A stretch of DNA of 64,000 nt from Prostheceraeus crozeri. Lineage: Eukaryota > Platyhelminthes > Polycladida > Euryleptidae. The notes under the pieces were generated by a model. It was not told the DNA's origin. It searched no databases and was given only the letters and a program-made list of their open reading frames with translations. This document shows positions 12,027 through 24,088 of the stretch, piece after piece; position 1 is the first letter of the stretch; the number at the start of each line of letters is the position of its first letter. The translations under genes and the position numbers were made by a program. Location of the stretch: contig CAJQUW010000956.1 in the NCBI GenBank assembly GCA_907163375.1, positions 62,001 to 126,000 on the forward strand, read 5' to 3'.

Positions 12027-13127
12027 TTACAATCCGAATACGAGGATCACCTGATTTATTTGGAATATTATATGATATTCAGAAATCATTGTAGCTATCA
12101 ATTTTTGAATTATAATTGATTTCTTCGAGTGACTATTCCTGTCGTTTTGATGAAAACTTCATAACAAACATGTTTTATAAAGCTTGCAAAGTCTTCTCAG
12201 AGTCTTAAAGAACCGCAGTAAAATACCGCCTTTATCATTTAGATAGCAATGCTTTCATGACATACATGTACGTCATTAGCAAACTACAAACAATACTGTC
12301 ACAGGTCTACTGAGAGATCGCATTAATTGCATTATATACGTCGTAGTGACTTTGAATCGTTCTTGCTATCTTTTTACTTTCTCCTTTTTTCCGTCCGTTG
12401 GTCCATTATATTTGGGGGTTGAACGATTGGTGAAGTTTCACTCTATGCTGTATGTTCTATTCTTTTTTATGGAAATGCAGTCATAGAACGCGTGTTCGGC
12501 AAAGTACATGACATTATTAATAATGTGAAGTGCAACGTTTATCTCATGTTACAAAGACTTCGTTGTTGCTGGTAAAGGTACATTATATGAACTACCAATG
12601 AAGTGCCGCATCTTCTACAGTCAGTGATGAAGTTCTATATATTGGTTTGAAAGCCACAGCAGAACATCATGCACACATGAAGAAAGTTGGTGTTCAAAAG
12701 CATAAAGATAACGAGCGGGCAGTAAAGAAGGGATGAAGCGTGTGAGTAAAGCCATCGAAGCAGATAAGCAAAGGAAGAAGCATCGCCATTACCTCGAAAG
12801 GAAAAAAGAAGAGCACGAGAATAAACTGAATGACGCTGCTACGAAAGGAATGTAGGCAAAGATGGGTGGTACAAAGCTTTGAAGCACTTGGCATGTGCTC
12901 TGTTGAGAAAAAGATCTGACTGACGAAGCTGCAAGCTTCGTTGATCAGACGAATCGGATCGAGCATGAGGCGACTGAGAGAGGTATGAAGGTTGATGTTG
13001 AACATACCTCTCAAATAAAGAAGCAAGGTGAAGTCTTGTACATACAATCACTTCCAAAATTTTAACAAAAGTGATTCTTCAGTGAGTCTTTCTAAACCTT
13101 TTGGGGTTTCTACTTACTTTTTACTTG
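12027..13127. other. unassigned sequence with a LINE tail fragment
   Basis: At about 12385-12445 (minus sense) lies a short second copy of the LINE C-terminal tail found at 13128-13405, with a shared PTDGK stretch. From 12690 to 13060 the plus strand is lysine/glutamate-rich in translation, with interruptions. It resembles charged coiled-coil debris and matches no family I can name. Confidence 0.4.
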
Positions 13128-13405
13128 TTACTTTCTCATTTTTCCGTCCGTTGTTTCACTGTCTTTGGGGGTTGGACGATTGATGAGGATCCTCCACCGA
13201 TCCCTATCGAGCGCATAATCTTCTCGAATTCCTTTTGTAGACATATCTTCCTTGATGCTATCGAACCAGGTTTTGCGTGGTCTTCCCCTGGGACGTGTTC
13301 CGCTCACGTTCAGTCGAAGAACAGAGCCGAGATCATTTCTTTCACATGTGCGTTTTACATGTTCGAACCACCTCAGTCAGCGCTCAACCAACAGGTCCTC
13401 CAGTG
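13128..13405 (-). pseudogene. LINE reverse-transcriptase C-terminal fragment
   Basis: The minus strand carries an open stretch with the motif RPRGRPRKTWFDSIKEDM, then ALDRDRWR and a stop at 13128-13130. The 'GRPRKTW(x)D' signature followed by 'A.DR..WR' is the common C-terminus of non-LTR reverse transcriptases in the RTE/CR1/jockey range, just after the RNA-contacting region (here LRWFEHVKRT). Only about 90 residues remain, so the copy is 5'-truncated. A related tail at 12385-12445 shows the family is present more than once. Clade assignment is uncertain. Confidence 0.75.
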
Positions 13406-13580
13406 ACACCTTCTAGCGACTTCGTTGCTCGGACAATAGGATCTTCACGAGTCCTTCGTAGCTACCGGCTTCTTCTTTCATATTTCTCTCGAATTCTGAT
13501 TCAAATTCTTTTCTCTTGCTAACAGAAAAAGCCGGCAATCGTTCTAACCATAGAAAACCGAAATTATGATAATGACGGAC

Positions 13581-14093
13581 CAGAAAATTAGACAAGTCAT
13601 CTCTTTTGCTTGACTAGAAAGGAAGTAATGGAACATGTAACGTTAATGAAATGGCACAATCTGCTGACATAATACCATAGTAATTGACGATGAACAGCCA
13701 GTTCAAAGCATGCCAGATTGTGCAAAGTTTCAGTGACTGTTATCAACCAGATCCCACATCAAAGAGACACAGACGGTGTCAAGTTCTACAGAGAAGTTTG
13801 TGAACGTTTTTTCTTGCGCCTGCTAGCTTTTTTAATAATGATCGGAAGGAACGGCAGTATCGAGAAAACTTTTGCGCAATGATCGGATTTCTTTGAATCT
13901 GAAAGAATCGTGGCGATCGAAGCATTTTGAAGGAATTCACAGCAATCCGCAAGCGACGCACGGCTATTTTTCCCATCTCTGCAAGGTATTAAAAAATTCT
14001 TTTTGCCCACTTAGCAAGTTCCTGCATGTGACATCGTTTTGAATCAGTTTGCACTTCAAGCAAAGTGATCCGCTTAAACAGTCTAATTCTGTG
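13581..14093. mobile_element. CACAGAATTAG-ended DNA transposon, copy 3
   Basis: The left end CAGAAAATTAGACAAG is mutated at two positions relative to the family. The right end is GTCTAATTCTGTG. The flanking 8-mers TGACGGAC and TAAAGGAC share six of eight bases. The interior is closely similar to copy 2. No product is encoded. Confidence 0.7.
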
Positions 14094-14101
14094 TAAAGGA
14101 C

Positions 14102-15410
14102 TAGAACGGCCAGGGACATTGAAAACGATAGAGCGTCATGACAACGGTACCTAAACGATGGCGGCTGCCACTGTTTGACAATAGGAAGTTGCCGACAGCT
14201 TATCCGTGTACATTGAAAATATTCACGGCTATTATCATTTCTCTTTACATACAAAAGCATTTTGATAGAATAACTTTCAATAAACCATTTTGAGGCAAGA
14301 ATCTAAACCTTTTGCATGATTCAGTAATTTGATTATTCTAAAGATCTAGCAGTCGGTGCTCAGCCGAGCATCTGAAATTGCCATCAACAAACAGCTGTTG
14401 TCCATTCTAGCCTCAGTAACTTAAACACAGCGAATCGTTCTAACTAAGTAAGAAATCGTTCTAAATCAATCTATTGAAAGAATCTTGCTTGAAAATTTAA
14501 ATAAAAGGAAAAACGAAAACATAGAAAACGTTGTGCTTCTTCGTTTGCTTCTTCTTTCACGAAAAATCATTTTCCATTCCTAAGACTACTACCCAAATGC
14601 ATAAATGCATGTTTAGCTTTCCTTATTTCAAAATTCTTTCCTTTCGCAGCGCAGCAAAACCTTCAACATTTTTGGTTAAAATCTAGAAAATTTCTGACGA
14701 AGCTGAAACGATTTGGAACAGACGCGTGCAGACTCAGGCAACTCATTTGAATACAAGAAAATCGTTGGTACAAATACAATATTTTACTAAGATCAATGTA
14801 GCTGATAAATAAAAGTCTGTACCGCATCTCTCACAGAATCATCCACAAATTCCACTTCCCTTACATTTGGGGACGCTTGGCGCCGCAGTTCTGTGCTCTG
14901 GAATCGTAGTGCATAAGATTTATCGTTTCATCGCTTCCTCACCACATGTTGAGGCTCACGTGTGCGAATAGCTTTCATAGCAGACGAGCAGTACAACGAG
15001 AGGCCTCAGAGGAATAAGATAGAAAACGTCAGTAAATAAACCACAAGGAGCGGTACTTCAAGATTGGAGAATGTTTGTCATAGATTTTTCCTATTCAAAC
15101 ATGAAACCGCCTTTCATTTCCTTTTGATTTTTCACAACCGAATCATACACTCATCTTTCTGGTACGAAAATTGCATGAAGAAGTCAATGAAGACACAGAA
15201 ATCATGCAGAATTCAGGCTGATGAAGATTTCAATACACTGTCAAAATAATACCAAAATCTAGATTTTATTGTTAAATTTGAACTTGTCTGGCAAGAATTG
15301 AGAAAAAAATTGAAACCATAAAATTGAGAAATTTGTGCAGAGTCAACTGAGATCTGTGTAATTGTCACATTACTATCAAGTTGAGAGACTAATGTCACAT
15401 ACATGCATGC
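14102..15410. other. no gene recognised
   Basis: No coding region, RNA gene or transposon end could be supported here. Open frames such as 15064-15249 have no recognisable composition or motif. Confidence 0.4.
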
Positions 15411-16243
15411 CAGTGATTCTCATCCCGGCTTCGGTGGCACAATAAGGTGCCGCCAACCACGGGGGTGCCACCAACCTCGATGTGTAATATACGGTTGCCA
15501 AGGAATTTTCGTACTTGATTTGTTCAAGTCTGAGAACATCTTTTTATTCAATGCCCAGGTGAACTGGCACTTCAATCCTTATGACTATCGGCCGCACGGC
15601 AAAGTTAGGATGTACAAACTCAGAGCAGCATGTTGTCCAGTCCTTCATCTTGTTCAGCCATTCTAGATATTTTAAGTTAGTTTGGGGCATTCCGAGTCGG
15701 ACTGACGAGGCTTGTAGGGCGAAACGCAGCGTGTACGGCTGCCAAGGAATTTTTGTGCTTAATTTGTTCAGGTCTGAAGACATCTTTCTATTCTATGCCC
15801 AGGCGAACTGGCACTCTGCGATCAGTACGTCAGTAAGCACCTATAACTATAAATTACACCTATTTATGCCAGTGTGGTAGAATAAAAAGAATAATGGTGC
15901 ACATAGAATAAACTAGGCTATATATAAGCTTATTCAAAGCAGTTCAATTTGTTTTCGAAAAAAGTGAGCTGCATGCACACTATAGGTTGCCGGCACTTGC
16001 GGAGGAATCAGTGCAAGCATATACTTGATATAGTTTTACTAATCATGGACAATAAGCTCTTGTTTAATAGATGCAAGTAAATGCAAGTGCTACGCATTAA
16101 CATTCATAAGCCTTAAAGGTAGGACTGCAAGTGATTCATCACACCATATAAATTCAAGCAATGCTATGATTTTCGCGTGTGGTGCCGCCGAAAATAAGAC
16201 AATGAATAAGGTTGCCGCAGTGTGAAGAGGCTGAGAAACACTG
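15411..16243. mobile_element. hAT-type non-autonomous element (833 bp)
   Basis: The left end CAGTGATTCTCATCC and the right end in reverse complement, CAGTGTTTCTCAGCC, match each other and the widespread hAT terminus 'CAGTG(G/T)TTCTCA'. GGTGGCACAATAAGG and GCGGCAACCTTATTC continue the similarity inward. No matching target duplication is visible, so a flank has probably been lost. The interior holds a tandemly duplicated segment and no transposase. Confidence 0.65.
15490..15815 (+). repeat. duplicated ~82-bp segment
   Basis: An 82-bp block starting TACGGTTGCCAAGGAATTTT (about 15490-15572) recurs at about 15734-15815 with roughly ten differences. Between them lies GACGAGGCTTGTAGGGCG followed by AAACG, a motif like those seen in 3' regions of Penelope-like elements. 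Both lie inside the hAT-type element, so they were captured by it or duplicated within it. Confidence 0.65.
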
Positions 16244-16989
16244 GTGTAAACACACATTCCAGTTGAGTTCTGCTTAACATCACCCATTCTGCATCAAAAC
16301 ATTTATTTGTACTCAAATTATGATTATTGTCTCTCAGACCCGGCCCGCTTCTGCTTCTGTTCGAAAATGTCAGGCTCAAGCCAGACCCGACCCAACCTCA
16401 AGTCTGAGTGAAACGAATTACCAATCCTTTCCTGCTTTCATCAGCTTTTCTGCATCATCTGCATTCCTGCAGTCAACTGATCACATCTTCAGCCATCCCG
16501 CATTCTTCCAAGCTCTTGGATATCTAGACATACTTTTGAGTTCGCTTACCATTTCATCGAACCAACTACTTATTGCTGAAAATGTAATTGCATCAATAAG
16601 TAATCAACTTCAAATTCATGAGCATTTGTGTACCAGTAACAAGTTGTGAGGTAATATTGGTATAATTACAGTGCGGAAAATATTTTGGTACATAAAATGC
16701 CATTAAGGCAGGAAATCCGACTCACCCAAGCCAGATTAACGAAAACTAAAAATAACGTCACATTCTCTAATGGAGAATTATGTTTCATGTAACATTCATT
16801 AATTTATTTATATAACAATATTATAGTGACGCATCGTACAAGCACTACTGGGCTACTTCACAACCACACAGTACATTGAATTTCCAATAAAATTTGATGT
16901 CTAGAAATAACTTATCAGCTGCACACAAAAGCTGATTATCGGACAGCCTCATTGATTTTGTTAACATGATATCGCAGAAATATTAAAAA
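16244..16989. other. no gene recognised
   Basis: The open frame at 16320-16649 (+) is serine-rich and lacks recognisable domains. Nothing else is visible. Confidence 0.4.
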
Positions 16990-17440
16990 AAGAACATGTT
17001 TTTGAAAACTTTATATCAGACGAGAGATGAAGAGGGAGATTGTTCCACACACGTTCTGCGGCAGAAGGAAATGCACGGGCACCAATTCATTGCATTCCGT
17101 CGGCTTGAGGGAATCTGGAGAGCGGAAGTAAGAGCGGATTGAAGACTGCTCCTGCTTGGCGGTGCAGTAGCGTGGAGGCAACGGAACACCAAGACAGCTA
17201 GCCGATAGACACTTCTCTCAGGAAGCGAAGCCAGTGCACGTCTCGCAGAATAGTAGTCTTCATTCTGCAGTTGCATCTGTTGGACATAACGAGTGAAACT
17301 CCTGTATACTCGTAGGTGAGCCCTATAATATTTGCAAACTTTGTTAAGGAAGGTTGCATTATATCTTTCAGCCCAAACATCACATAAGGAGGACTTATCA
17401 GTTTGAGAGTCAAATGGATGCTATCAAATGCTTTGCGCAT
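16990..17440 (-). pseudogene. LINE (CR1/L2/jockey-like) reverse-transcriptase fragment
   Basis: On the minus strand one frame reads KAFDSIHLTLK, like RT motif A. Further on come ILRDVHWLRF, YRLAVLVFRCLHATAPP and, in another frame, RAFPSAAERVWNNLPLHL. This is the order of the post-RT C-terminal region of CR1/L2/jockey-like elements (LRDLHWLP..., KLAVLVFRCLHG.APPYL, RAFSVAAPRVWNSLP). Sequence between motif A and this region is missing and at least one frameshift splits the tail. It is a dead, internally deleted copy. Confidence 0.75.
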
Positions 17441-18341
17441 GTGTATTTCTTTAAGAAGACAATTATGTTTTTGATCAACTACTACTGGCCTGCATCATCA
17501 AATCATTCAACTAAGTAGGTGATCATTCACTCTGTGGTCAGAACTTTGTGACAACAGCATGTTTCAGAATACTGTATTGTCTTTTAAAAATAAGTTGCAT
17601 AATGTTGCTGCATGAATACCGTTGATGGAATATTCTCAAGTACTGTATTGTAATTCATGTCCTTCGTGACCATTGATTTAATATCACATTTAGCAATGTG
17701 GTCCACAGGTAGATCAATCAGCTTCAAAGATCGCACGAATTATAATTTGCAGTTAATTTTAATTCGACGAAATTCAACGTTTTTGGCAGCATCTTTCAAC
17801 ATCATATGGGTTTTTCGACTTATCAATAAGTGTTATCGACAGTTTGAGTTCCACGAGTAGCCGAACTGCATAACGTTTCCTACGTTTCGAATACAGACTG
17901 TATGTACATGTAGATAGTGAATACTGCATGTAAGTTGCACAAATAATATTTTAAAATAATATTCATTTAAATCATCATAAAATTCTCTAAGACTGTCTCC
18001 AAGACAACAAGTGCTATAGACCAAGGGACTTTGAGTTTCTGATTGCATCATATAATCAGATTTTCATCATACAACCTAAATTAACATCCTAGTTTATTTC
18101 AGTCTTATTGAATTTTACAACTGCTATTGTTTAGAGATTATTAAGGACAAAAGTGAGTAATCAGGCTCATATTTGAAATATCATTGACATTTTAATGTGG
18201 AGGCTGTGACAATAATGACCAAAAGTTATTTTTTATCTCAATCGTTTTGCGAGGGCAACATCGATATGAATTTTGTGATCTCGATGAAGCTGGTGAGAAT
18301 CTGGCACGAACATGAGAAATTCAACTTGGGCCACTTCCAAT
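17441..18341. other. no gene recognised
   Basis: AT-rich. No frame, repeat or RNA signal stands out. Confidence 0.4.
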
Positions 18342-18528
18342 GAAGCTTATTCAGTCTCACAACGAAGCTAATGCAGTCTCACAACGAAGCTAATGCAGTC
18401 TCACAACAAAGCTAATGCAGTCTCACAATGAAATGAAGCTTATCCAGTCTCACAACGAAGCTAATGCAGTCTCACAATGAAGCTTATTCAGTCTCACAAC
18501 GAAGCTAATGCAGTCTCACAATGAAGCC
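18342..18528 (+). repeat. 22-bp minisatellite
   Basis: Eight units of GAAGCTAATGCAGTCTCACA plus AC/AT are arranged head to tail. Two variants, GAAGCTTATTC and GAAGCTAATGC, partly alternate. One 5-base insertion (GAAAT) follows the fourth unit. A six-base partial unit closes the array. Confidence 0.9.
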
Positions 18529-19001
18529 TATGAATTGTCTCAATAATTCTGTTTATGACCTTTCCAACTGAATCGCTTTTACTGCGGACTTAGTATGCTG
18601 CCTTCTCTTTTCTGCCAGAAAGGAGTCTATAAATCGAACCTCCAGATTCTCCACTGTCGCTCTGACAAAAATGCAGCATAATATTGATTTTAAATATACA
18701 TTTATGATGTTTTACGTAGTAATGAACTTCAACTGTCGATAGCAGTTGTTGATCATTCGAGCAGGATAAGTCCTCAGCAAATACATGTATAGTTGAAATA
18801 TGCTGCTGAAACATTGAATTTAGTTGAATCAACATGTTTAAATTGACATCTACCTGTGTACCCTAGTTTCAAACATTGAAAGAAACACCGATGATTTTTT
18901 GAAACCGATGGTTTTTTAGCATTATTAGAAATTTTCAGTCTAGTGTATGTAAGATTCACTTTTGCAAGCTAACAAATACAGGAATAGTGTCTTCCTTCAG
19001 A
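18529..19001. other. no gene recognised
   Basis: Nothing supported. Short open frames on the minus strand (for example 18590-18835) show no recognisable family. Confidence 0.4.
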
Positions 19002-19062
19002 GGACATAAATGCATAGATTTCGAGGACGCGCTAGCGTCCGAGGAACTTTGCACTTATGTCC
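19002..19062. repeat. two-step hairpin
   Basis: The outer arms GGACATAAATGCA (19002-19014) and TGCACTTATGTCC (19050-19062) enclose an inner perfect palindrome GGACGCGCTAGCGTCC (19025-19040). It lies about 250 bp upstream of the Crypton-like gene. Whether it belongs to that element is unknown. Confidence 0.55.
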
Positions 19063-19522
19063 GATAGAAGTGGATATTTTGGTGTTTCAACCCAATAAAG
19101 ATGAAATGCATGGCGATGTCTACAAACAATGTAGATATGTTGGACGAATTTAGAGTCCAACATCGAATTGTTATCGATATTTCTATGATCTGAATCATTA
19201 AGATGAAAGTATCCACACAATGAAATTCAAATACATTAGCTACGTTAATTAAATAAGTATAGATATAAGAAGCAATCATTTATCAACATACACGATCTCT
19301 GGCAATACGATGGACATCGAGTCGGACAACATGTCCTTGATTGATTTCACTCTATTTCCCGATAGCATGATTACAAACCTAGAATTGTATGAAGTAAAGG
19401 AAATATTGAACATACCAATAGAAAGCAATGAGAACCAGCATCAAATTCCAGAGGTTGCGGTCGAGGAAATGGATGCGTTAGAAAACAGAATGAAATCCGC
19501 ATCATCAACAAAGCAAGAGAGA

Positions 19523-20325
19523 TAGGGAGTCAAGCGGTTAACCGGTTAATTAAATTTAACCGGTTAAAAAATAATTAATCGGTTAACCGACGCTTTCCCA
19601 ACTTTTCTGCTACATTGCAACTACATTGCTTTAGTTTTCATTTTCCAATTTCGATAATATCTCATTGCTGATGTAAGCTATTGCCAAATAATAATTTCCT
19701 GGAAATGGAGTGAGGCATTTCGTTAACCTCCACCATCTTGCTTGATTCTACAACTTTGGACGAGTTCGTTATGACGTGTTAGTGTTTCAGTCAGAATAGA
19801 ATTTCCCCTTCTACGCTTGGCTACGATAGACTGTCTGTGCCAGTCCCATAGAAATGGATTGTAAGTGTCGCACCCGTGGGACACGTGCCACACGCGAACA
19901 CTCAAGGCACGTGAGACACTAACAATCCATTTCTATGGTCAATGCGGTATCTAACCAAGATCACATGCGTTGCATAGTACATACAGCTCATACAAGTATT
20001 TATGTATCCAGTTACGGAGACGGAATAAACTCAAATATTCACGAGGGTATACTAAAACATAACAGTATTCTTGAAAATAAAATATTAAGGAAGTAGACCT
20101 ACAAGCAATCAGTAGAAAATGTTTATGTCCATAAAGTAAGCGAGCTTACTCAACTGGTATAACAGGCAAACATGCATATACTCATACAATATACTCAGTG
20201 CGACTATATAAGCCTTGTATAGTCACATGGAATTGAAAAACATCTATTACTAGTATTACATCGGTTAACCGGTTAATTTCTCGTCGGTTAACCGGTTAAT
20301 TTATAATTAACCGCTTGACTCCCTA
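19523..20325. mobile_element. hAT-type MITE inserted in the Crypton gene
   Basis: TAGGGAGTCAAGCGGTTAAC at the left is mirrored by the right end GTTAACCGCTTGACTCCCTA minus small differences. Exact 8-bp duplications AAGAGAGA lie at 19515-19522 and 20326-20333. Repeated GGTTAACCGGTTAAT palindromes form the subterminal regions. The TAGGG start and 8-bp duplication fit hAT. No coding capacity. Confidence 0.9.
19847..19937. mobile_element. 91-bp hairpin MITE, CATAGAAATNGATTG family
   Basis: CATAGAAATGGATTGT (19847) and ACAATCCATTTCTATG (to 19937) are perfect inverted repeats, with GTGTC...GACAC just inside. It sits inside the hAT MITE 19523-20325. The flanking 8-mers match at only five of eight positions. 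The same termini bound a clearly duplicated-target insertion at 33210-33468. Confidence 0.65.
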
Positions 20326-21380
20326 AAGAGAGAGAACATTCCAAAAGATTTATGAACTTTTCATTTGAACAACAAATAGAAGTTGTTTTAAAGACTTTTT
20401 CAAAAGAAAGGCTGACTGGTTTGTTGCGGTGATTTTATAAAGAGCTGAAAACCAAGAAGAACGAGTATTATAGCCCAAAGTTTACGATGCACACGAGATG
20501 GCATCCATCTTTACCTCACTATAACACTGAATCGAAATATCAACATAATAAGCGACGAAGAAATCAGTCAGGCAAATCGAAAGCTAACACCGATGTCAGC
20601 CTTATGGTTATCAAGTGGAGGAAGACTAACTGAATCTATTTCAATTGAAGAGAAGGATCTAACAAAAATTCAAAAGTAATTTACACGAAAGAGCCGAATG
20701 CCTTCAAAGCGATCTGAATTCTGCTATTCTGTAGTTCCTTGGTGTAAGAGGAAGAGAAGAATTTAGGCGACTTCGCCGAAGTGAATTCTATTTGCACCAA
20801 TTCTGAAGGACAAAAATTTGTAAAAATATCTTCAAAACACAGCGATAATATAAGGAAAAAACAAAAGGCTCAGTTTGAAAGTGAAAAAATATTCATCCAA
20901 GCGAATTGGCAGAATATATGATACTCGAGCCATCGAAGCCCTTGAAATTTATTTGAAGTTGCTAAGCCAAGGAGCTCCAGATTCAGATAACTTTTCCCTC
21001 GACCATTGAACAACAAAAATGACAAACTGGTTTTCAGCCGAAGCCAAGTTCGTGGAGAACATTGGCTGGGTGATAAACTTTGTCAGAGAAATTGGAGTTG
21101 TCGAAAATCTACACCAACCATTGTATAAGATGCACAACTATTACCAAAGGAAAAGAAAAAAGTCTCACAAATCAGGAAATAGCGTTGTTTACTGGACATA
21201 AGGATGCAGCAAGCATTGATGGATATGACCAACCGTCCGACAGCCGCAAGCGCCGCACAACAAGTGCTTTGTCTCTGCCAAATAATGAACAAAATAACAG
21301 GAAAAAACAGTAACTTGAACCCGAAGAAGCGACGAAGAGAACAGTGAATACACAATAAAATTAACCAAATAATGAACATG

Positions 21381-22834
21381 GTAGCACAATTATCAGGAAA
21401 TAAAATGCAAATATTTGCTAACTGTACAATACATTTTTGACTTTTCTTACTGAAAAGGAATTTTCAGTGCTTGGCCTTCTTGTTTAATATTGTTTGGACA
21501 CTTTCGCCCATTGTCTGGGCACTTTTTCTCATTGTTTGGATACTTTTTGAGCTAAAATAAATGCATTTTCAGATATCTTTGAGCGCTTTTACTTAGATCT
21601 CAACAGGGAAATGACGATAACAATGAGTAAAATAGTTTTACTCAAAAATTCTGACCATTGCGTAATTTCTATGGAGCTTTGACATAGAGTTCCTCTTTCG
21701 GACAATAATGCAGTTTTTACATGTAACTCAATTAGTGTCCGCTGATGATTGATGTAGAAATCGACATGATTTTCAACTTCTGGATTAGAAAAGGCTAATG
21801 TACAAATATTACATTCACGGATGTTGAATGTTTTAATTATGTTTTAATTTATGTCAATTAAGCGATTGCTTGTTTGTAATTTCAATTAATTGATAAATTG
21901 GGAAGAGCAATCAATTTGTGATACTCTTTGCCTTGTGTCACATTTAGCAGCACTTCGCTTCTCATATCTGGTGTTCGCTCGTTCTAATTTGATATTTGAC
22001 GAGACATATCTATTAAAATATCTGCAACTTCGTAAGAGTCAATGAGGACAAGTTTTAACGACCTGAGTGTTTTTCAATTTGTCCATCATCTATATTGATT
22101 GTCATTTCCTTGTCTAAGTGACAGTTGGAGTGATTATTATTGTATTTAGTTGGCAATTGCCAGTCATGAATCAAATTGCTTGATTCTCTCGCTATCATTC
22201 ACTTTATTATCCATTTAAAGACTATAGACAAAATCTAAACGAGCCTTAATTAATTGCATCTCACGGAACAAGAGCAGGTTATCATTGAATTAAGCACAAT
22301 TTCCCCAAAGGAATTAAATTTCACAGTTTATTGCCTACTTCCATTAAATAAATATATTATATTACTTATAAGTATAAAGTAGTAGATTGATAAGATATTT
22401 TGAATAAAATTATATGATTCTGATCAGGAATTTCAATCTCAGCTCAAGGAAGTTATGTGCAGTCATGAGTTCAGTCATGCAGACGTTTTAATTTCTCTAT
22501 CTTCCTGATTGAGCCTCGTGCACACGAAGAGATGATTCTGACATTTTCGGGTTCCTTTATATTAAGGAGAGTGACGGATGTGTCCACGACAGTGTTGTGA
22601 CATGAACGTGAGGTGAGGCAAAAGCAATGGCGCCGACTTTTTTCCGATGAACTCTATTCGAATAAAGCAATTGCTAATAACGAAAATACGAAAAGGGTGC
22701 AAATGCAGGTGGCCAGGTGGCGTATTTTGGGCAAAACTGATGCCTTATTTAGCAGTGAAGAATCTTGCAGGATTAGATACAGAAAACTATATTGATGCTA
22801 ATCTTTCTTTTTTGACAAACTTTGACATCTTGAT
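21381..22834. other. no gene recognised; 21-bp triplicate at 21489-21551
   Basis: Three consecutive 21-bp units of ATTGTTTGGACACTTTCGCC-type sequence occupy 21489-21551. AATTGATTG-like remnants occur at 21840-21900. The remainder, including the short frames at 22613-22838, shows no recognisable product. Confidence 0.5.
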
Positions 22835-22842
22835 TTAATATC

Positions 22843-23465
22843 CAGTGGCGTAGCCAAGAGGGGAACAAGGGCGACATGTCCTCCCCCAGAAATGAAATCT
22901 GAGCGGGGGACCATTTTTGTGTCTTATACGGGTTATATCAACATCTTTCTATGTCGAATTATTAATTTATTGTCTGATCGACTGAATGGACTGGCTCTCA
23001 TGGCCGTTCATAAAAATTGCAAACTCAATTGATGACATAATCCAACACTATGCAATGCATCATGACACTCGTTTGCGGCTCAAATAAAGAAAGACTAACA
23101 AATAAGTCACTTTTCCAATATCATATAATGTACATTTAATTTAACTTCTGTAATTTTGCAACTTTTTACCAAGGTATGTAAAATGCGTATTGTAGTTGTA
23201 CATGAACATACTGGAAGGTATAATGTTTACAAGAAGATCTAAATGCTACATCTGAAGATATTATATATAAACTTGTATATACTGTATGATTTTATGTTAA
23301 TCGTGTATCTTGAATGATCAATAAAAGACAAAATCAGATCATAATCAAATCAGATATTAATGAATATTAGAGCTTCTTCTGATTTACGAAATTATTAAGT
23401 ATAGGCTTATATTGATTAAGCCACATTTACTGTCCCCCGGAAATGAAATCCTGGCTACGCGACTG
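22843..23465. mobile_element. hAT-type MITE, CAGTGGCGTAGCC ends
   Basis: The left end CAGTGGCGTAGCCAAG and the right end in reverse complement, CAGTCGCGTAGCCAGG, are paired. GAAATGAAATC lies inside both ends. The flanking 8-mers TTAATATC and TACATATC share six of eight bases. The interior is AT-rich and without a gene. Confidence 0.75.
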
Positions 23466-23473
23466 TACATATC

Positions 23474-24088
23474 ATCTTGATATATATATGTAAACATACA
23501 TTGGCCTAAACATTTTTAGTTGATGTGTGTAAATCATCTCAACTCATGCAGCTTCACGACACTTGGGTCAGTGCATAGGCATTGTTCACTAAGGGATCAA
23601 AAGGCAGCCTACTTCAGGCTTCTATTAAAATAAGTATTTATTTGATTTTGTGCTTAATACAAACTAAGAAATAACAATTATGCACCCTCATAAGATGTGT
23701 TTGTTCTGTCGAAGCGCTGACTAAGTATCAGACAACTTGATTGTTGCTGAAGGAGAATAAATCTTCAAATATATTCTGAAAGACGGTCAGATATAGAAAT
23801 TATGAAAGACGTACAGACGTCAAAAGTGGTACAAGATGTGCTGAAAAACACTGAAATAGAGATGTTGATTTTTGTAGAATGATTGTCATGTCACGTTTAT
23901 CGTGACCCAAATATGAGAGTACATGAAAGGATGTATTGTCAGTTTATTCTTTTATTGTCATGCTTTGCGATCAGAGCAGCAGAGTCCAGAACCATTGTGT
24001 TTCTTAACATTTCATCATGACCTCGCCAACATGAAAACAGCTGAACTATAATTGCTTTTCTTGTGTTCATCTGTTCCATCTTTTCCAG
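23474..24088. other. probable intron of the downstream membrane-protein gene
   Basis: No frame is supported. The pyrimidine-rich run CTTTTCTTGTGTTCATCTG followed by TTCCATCTTTTCCAG, ending at 24088, is a good 3' splice site for the exon that starts at 24089. Upstream exons of that gene were not identified. Confidence 0.5.

Larger units (their letters stand above)
19310..21380 (+). pseudogene. Crypton-type tyrosine recombinase gene, degraded and interrupted
   Basis: The first part (19310-19522) starts MDIESDNMSLIDF and is split by a hAT MITE (19523-20325). After the insertion, the frames read as the core-binding region (ERLTGLL, FYKEL, SPKF). Near 21080-21300 comes the catalytic C-terminus: KIYTNHCIR (the H-x-x-R of tyrosine recombinases), then LFTGHKDAASIDGY (the GHK box and likely nucleophile Tyr), then SDSRKRRTTSAL. 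This order matches the DUF3504/Crypton-like recombinases of animals. Numerous stops and frameshifts separate the pieces, so the gene is dead. Ends of the element itself were not found. Confidence 0.7.

Noticed and set aside
12694-13047. 117-residue minus-strand frame as a gene
   Set aside because: It is the antisense of a lysine/glutamate-rich stretch and shows only low-complexity hydrophobic composition.
18342-18528. Possible CRISPR array (regular 22-bp repeats)
   Set aside because: Units are head to tail with no unique spacers, in a eukaryotic context. It is a minisatellite.
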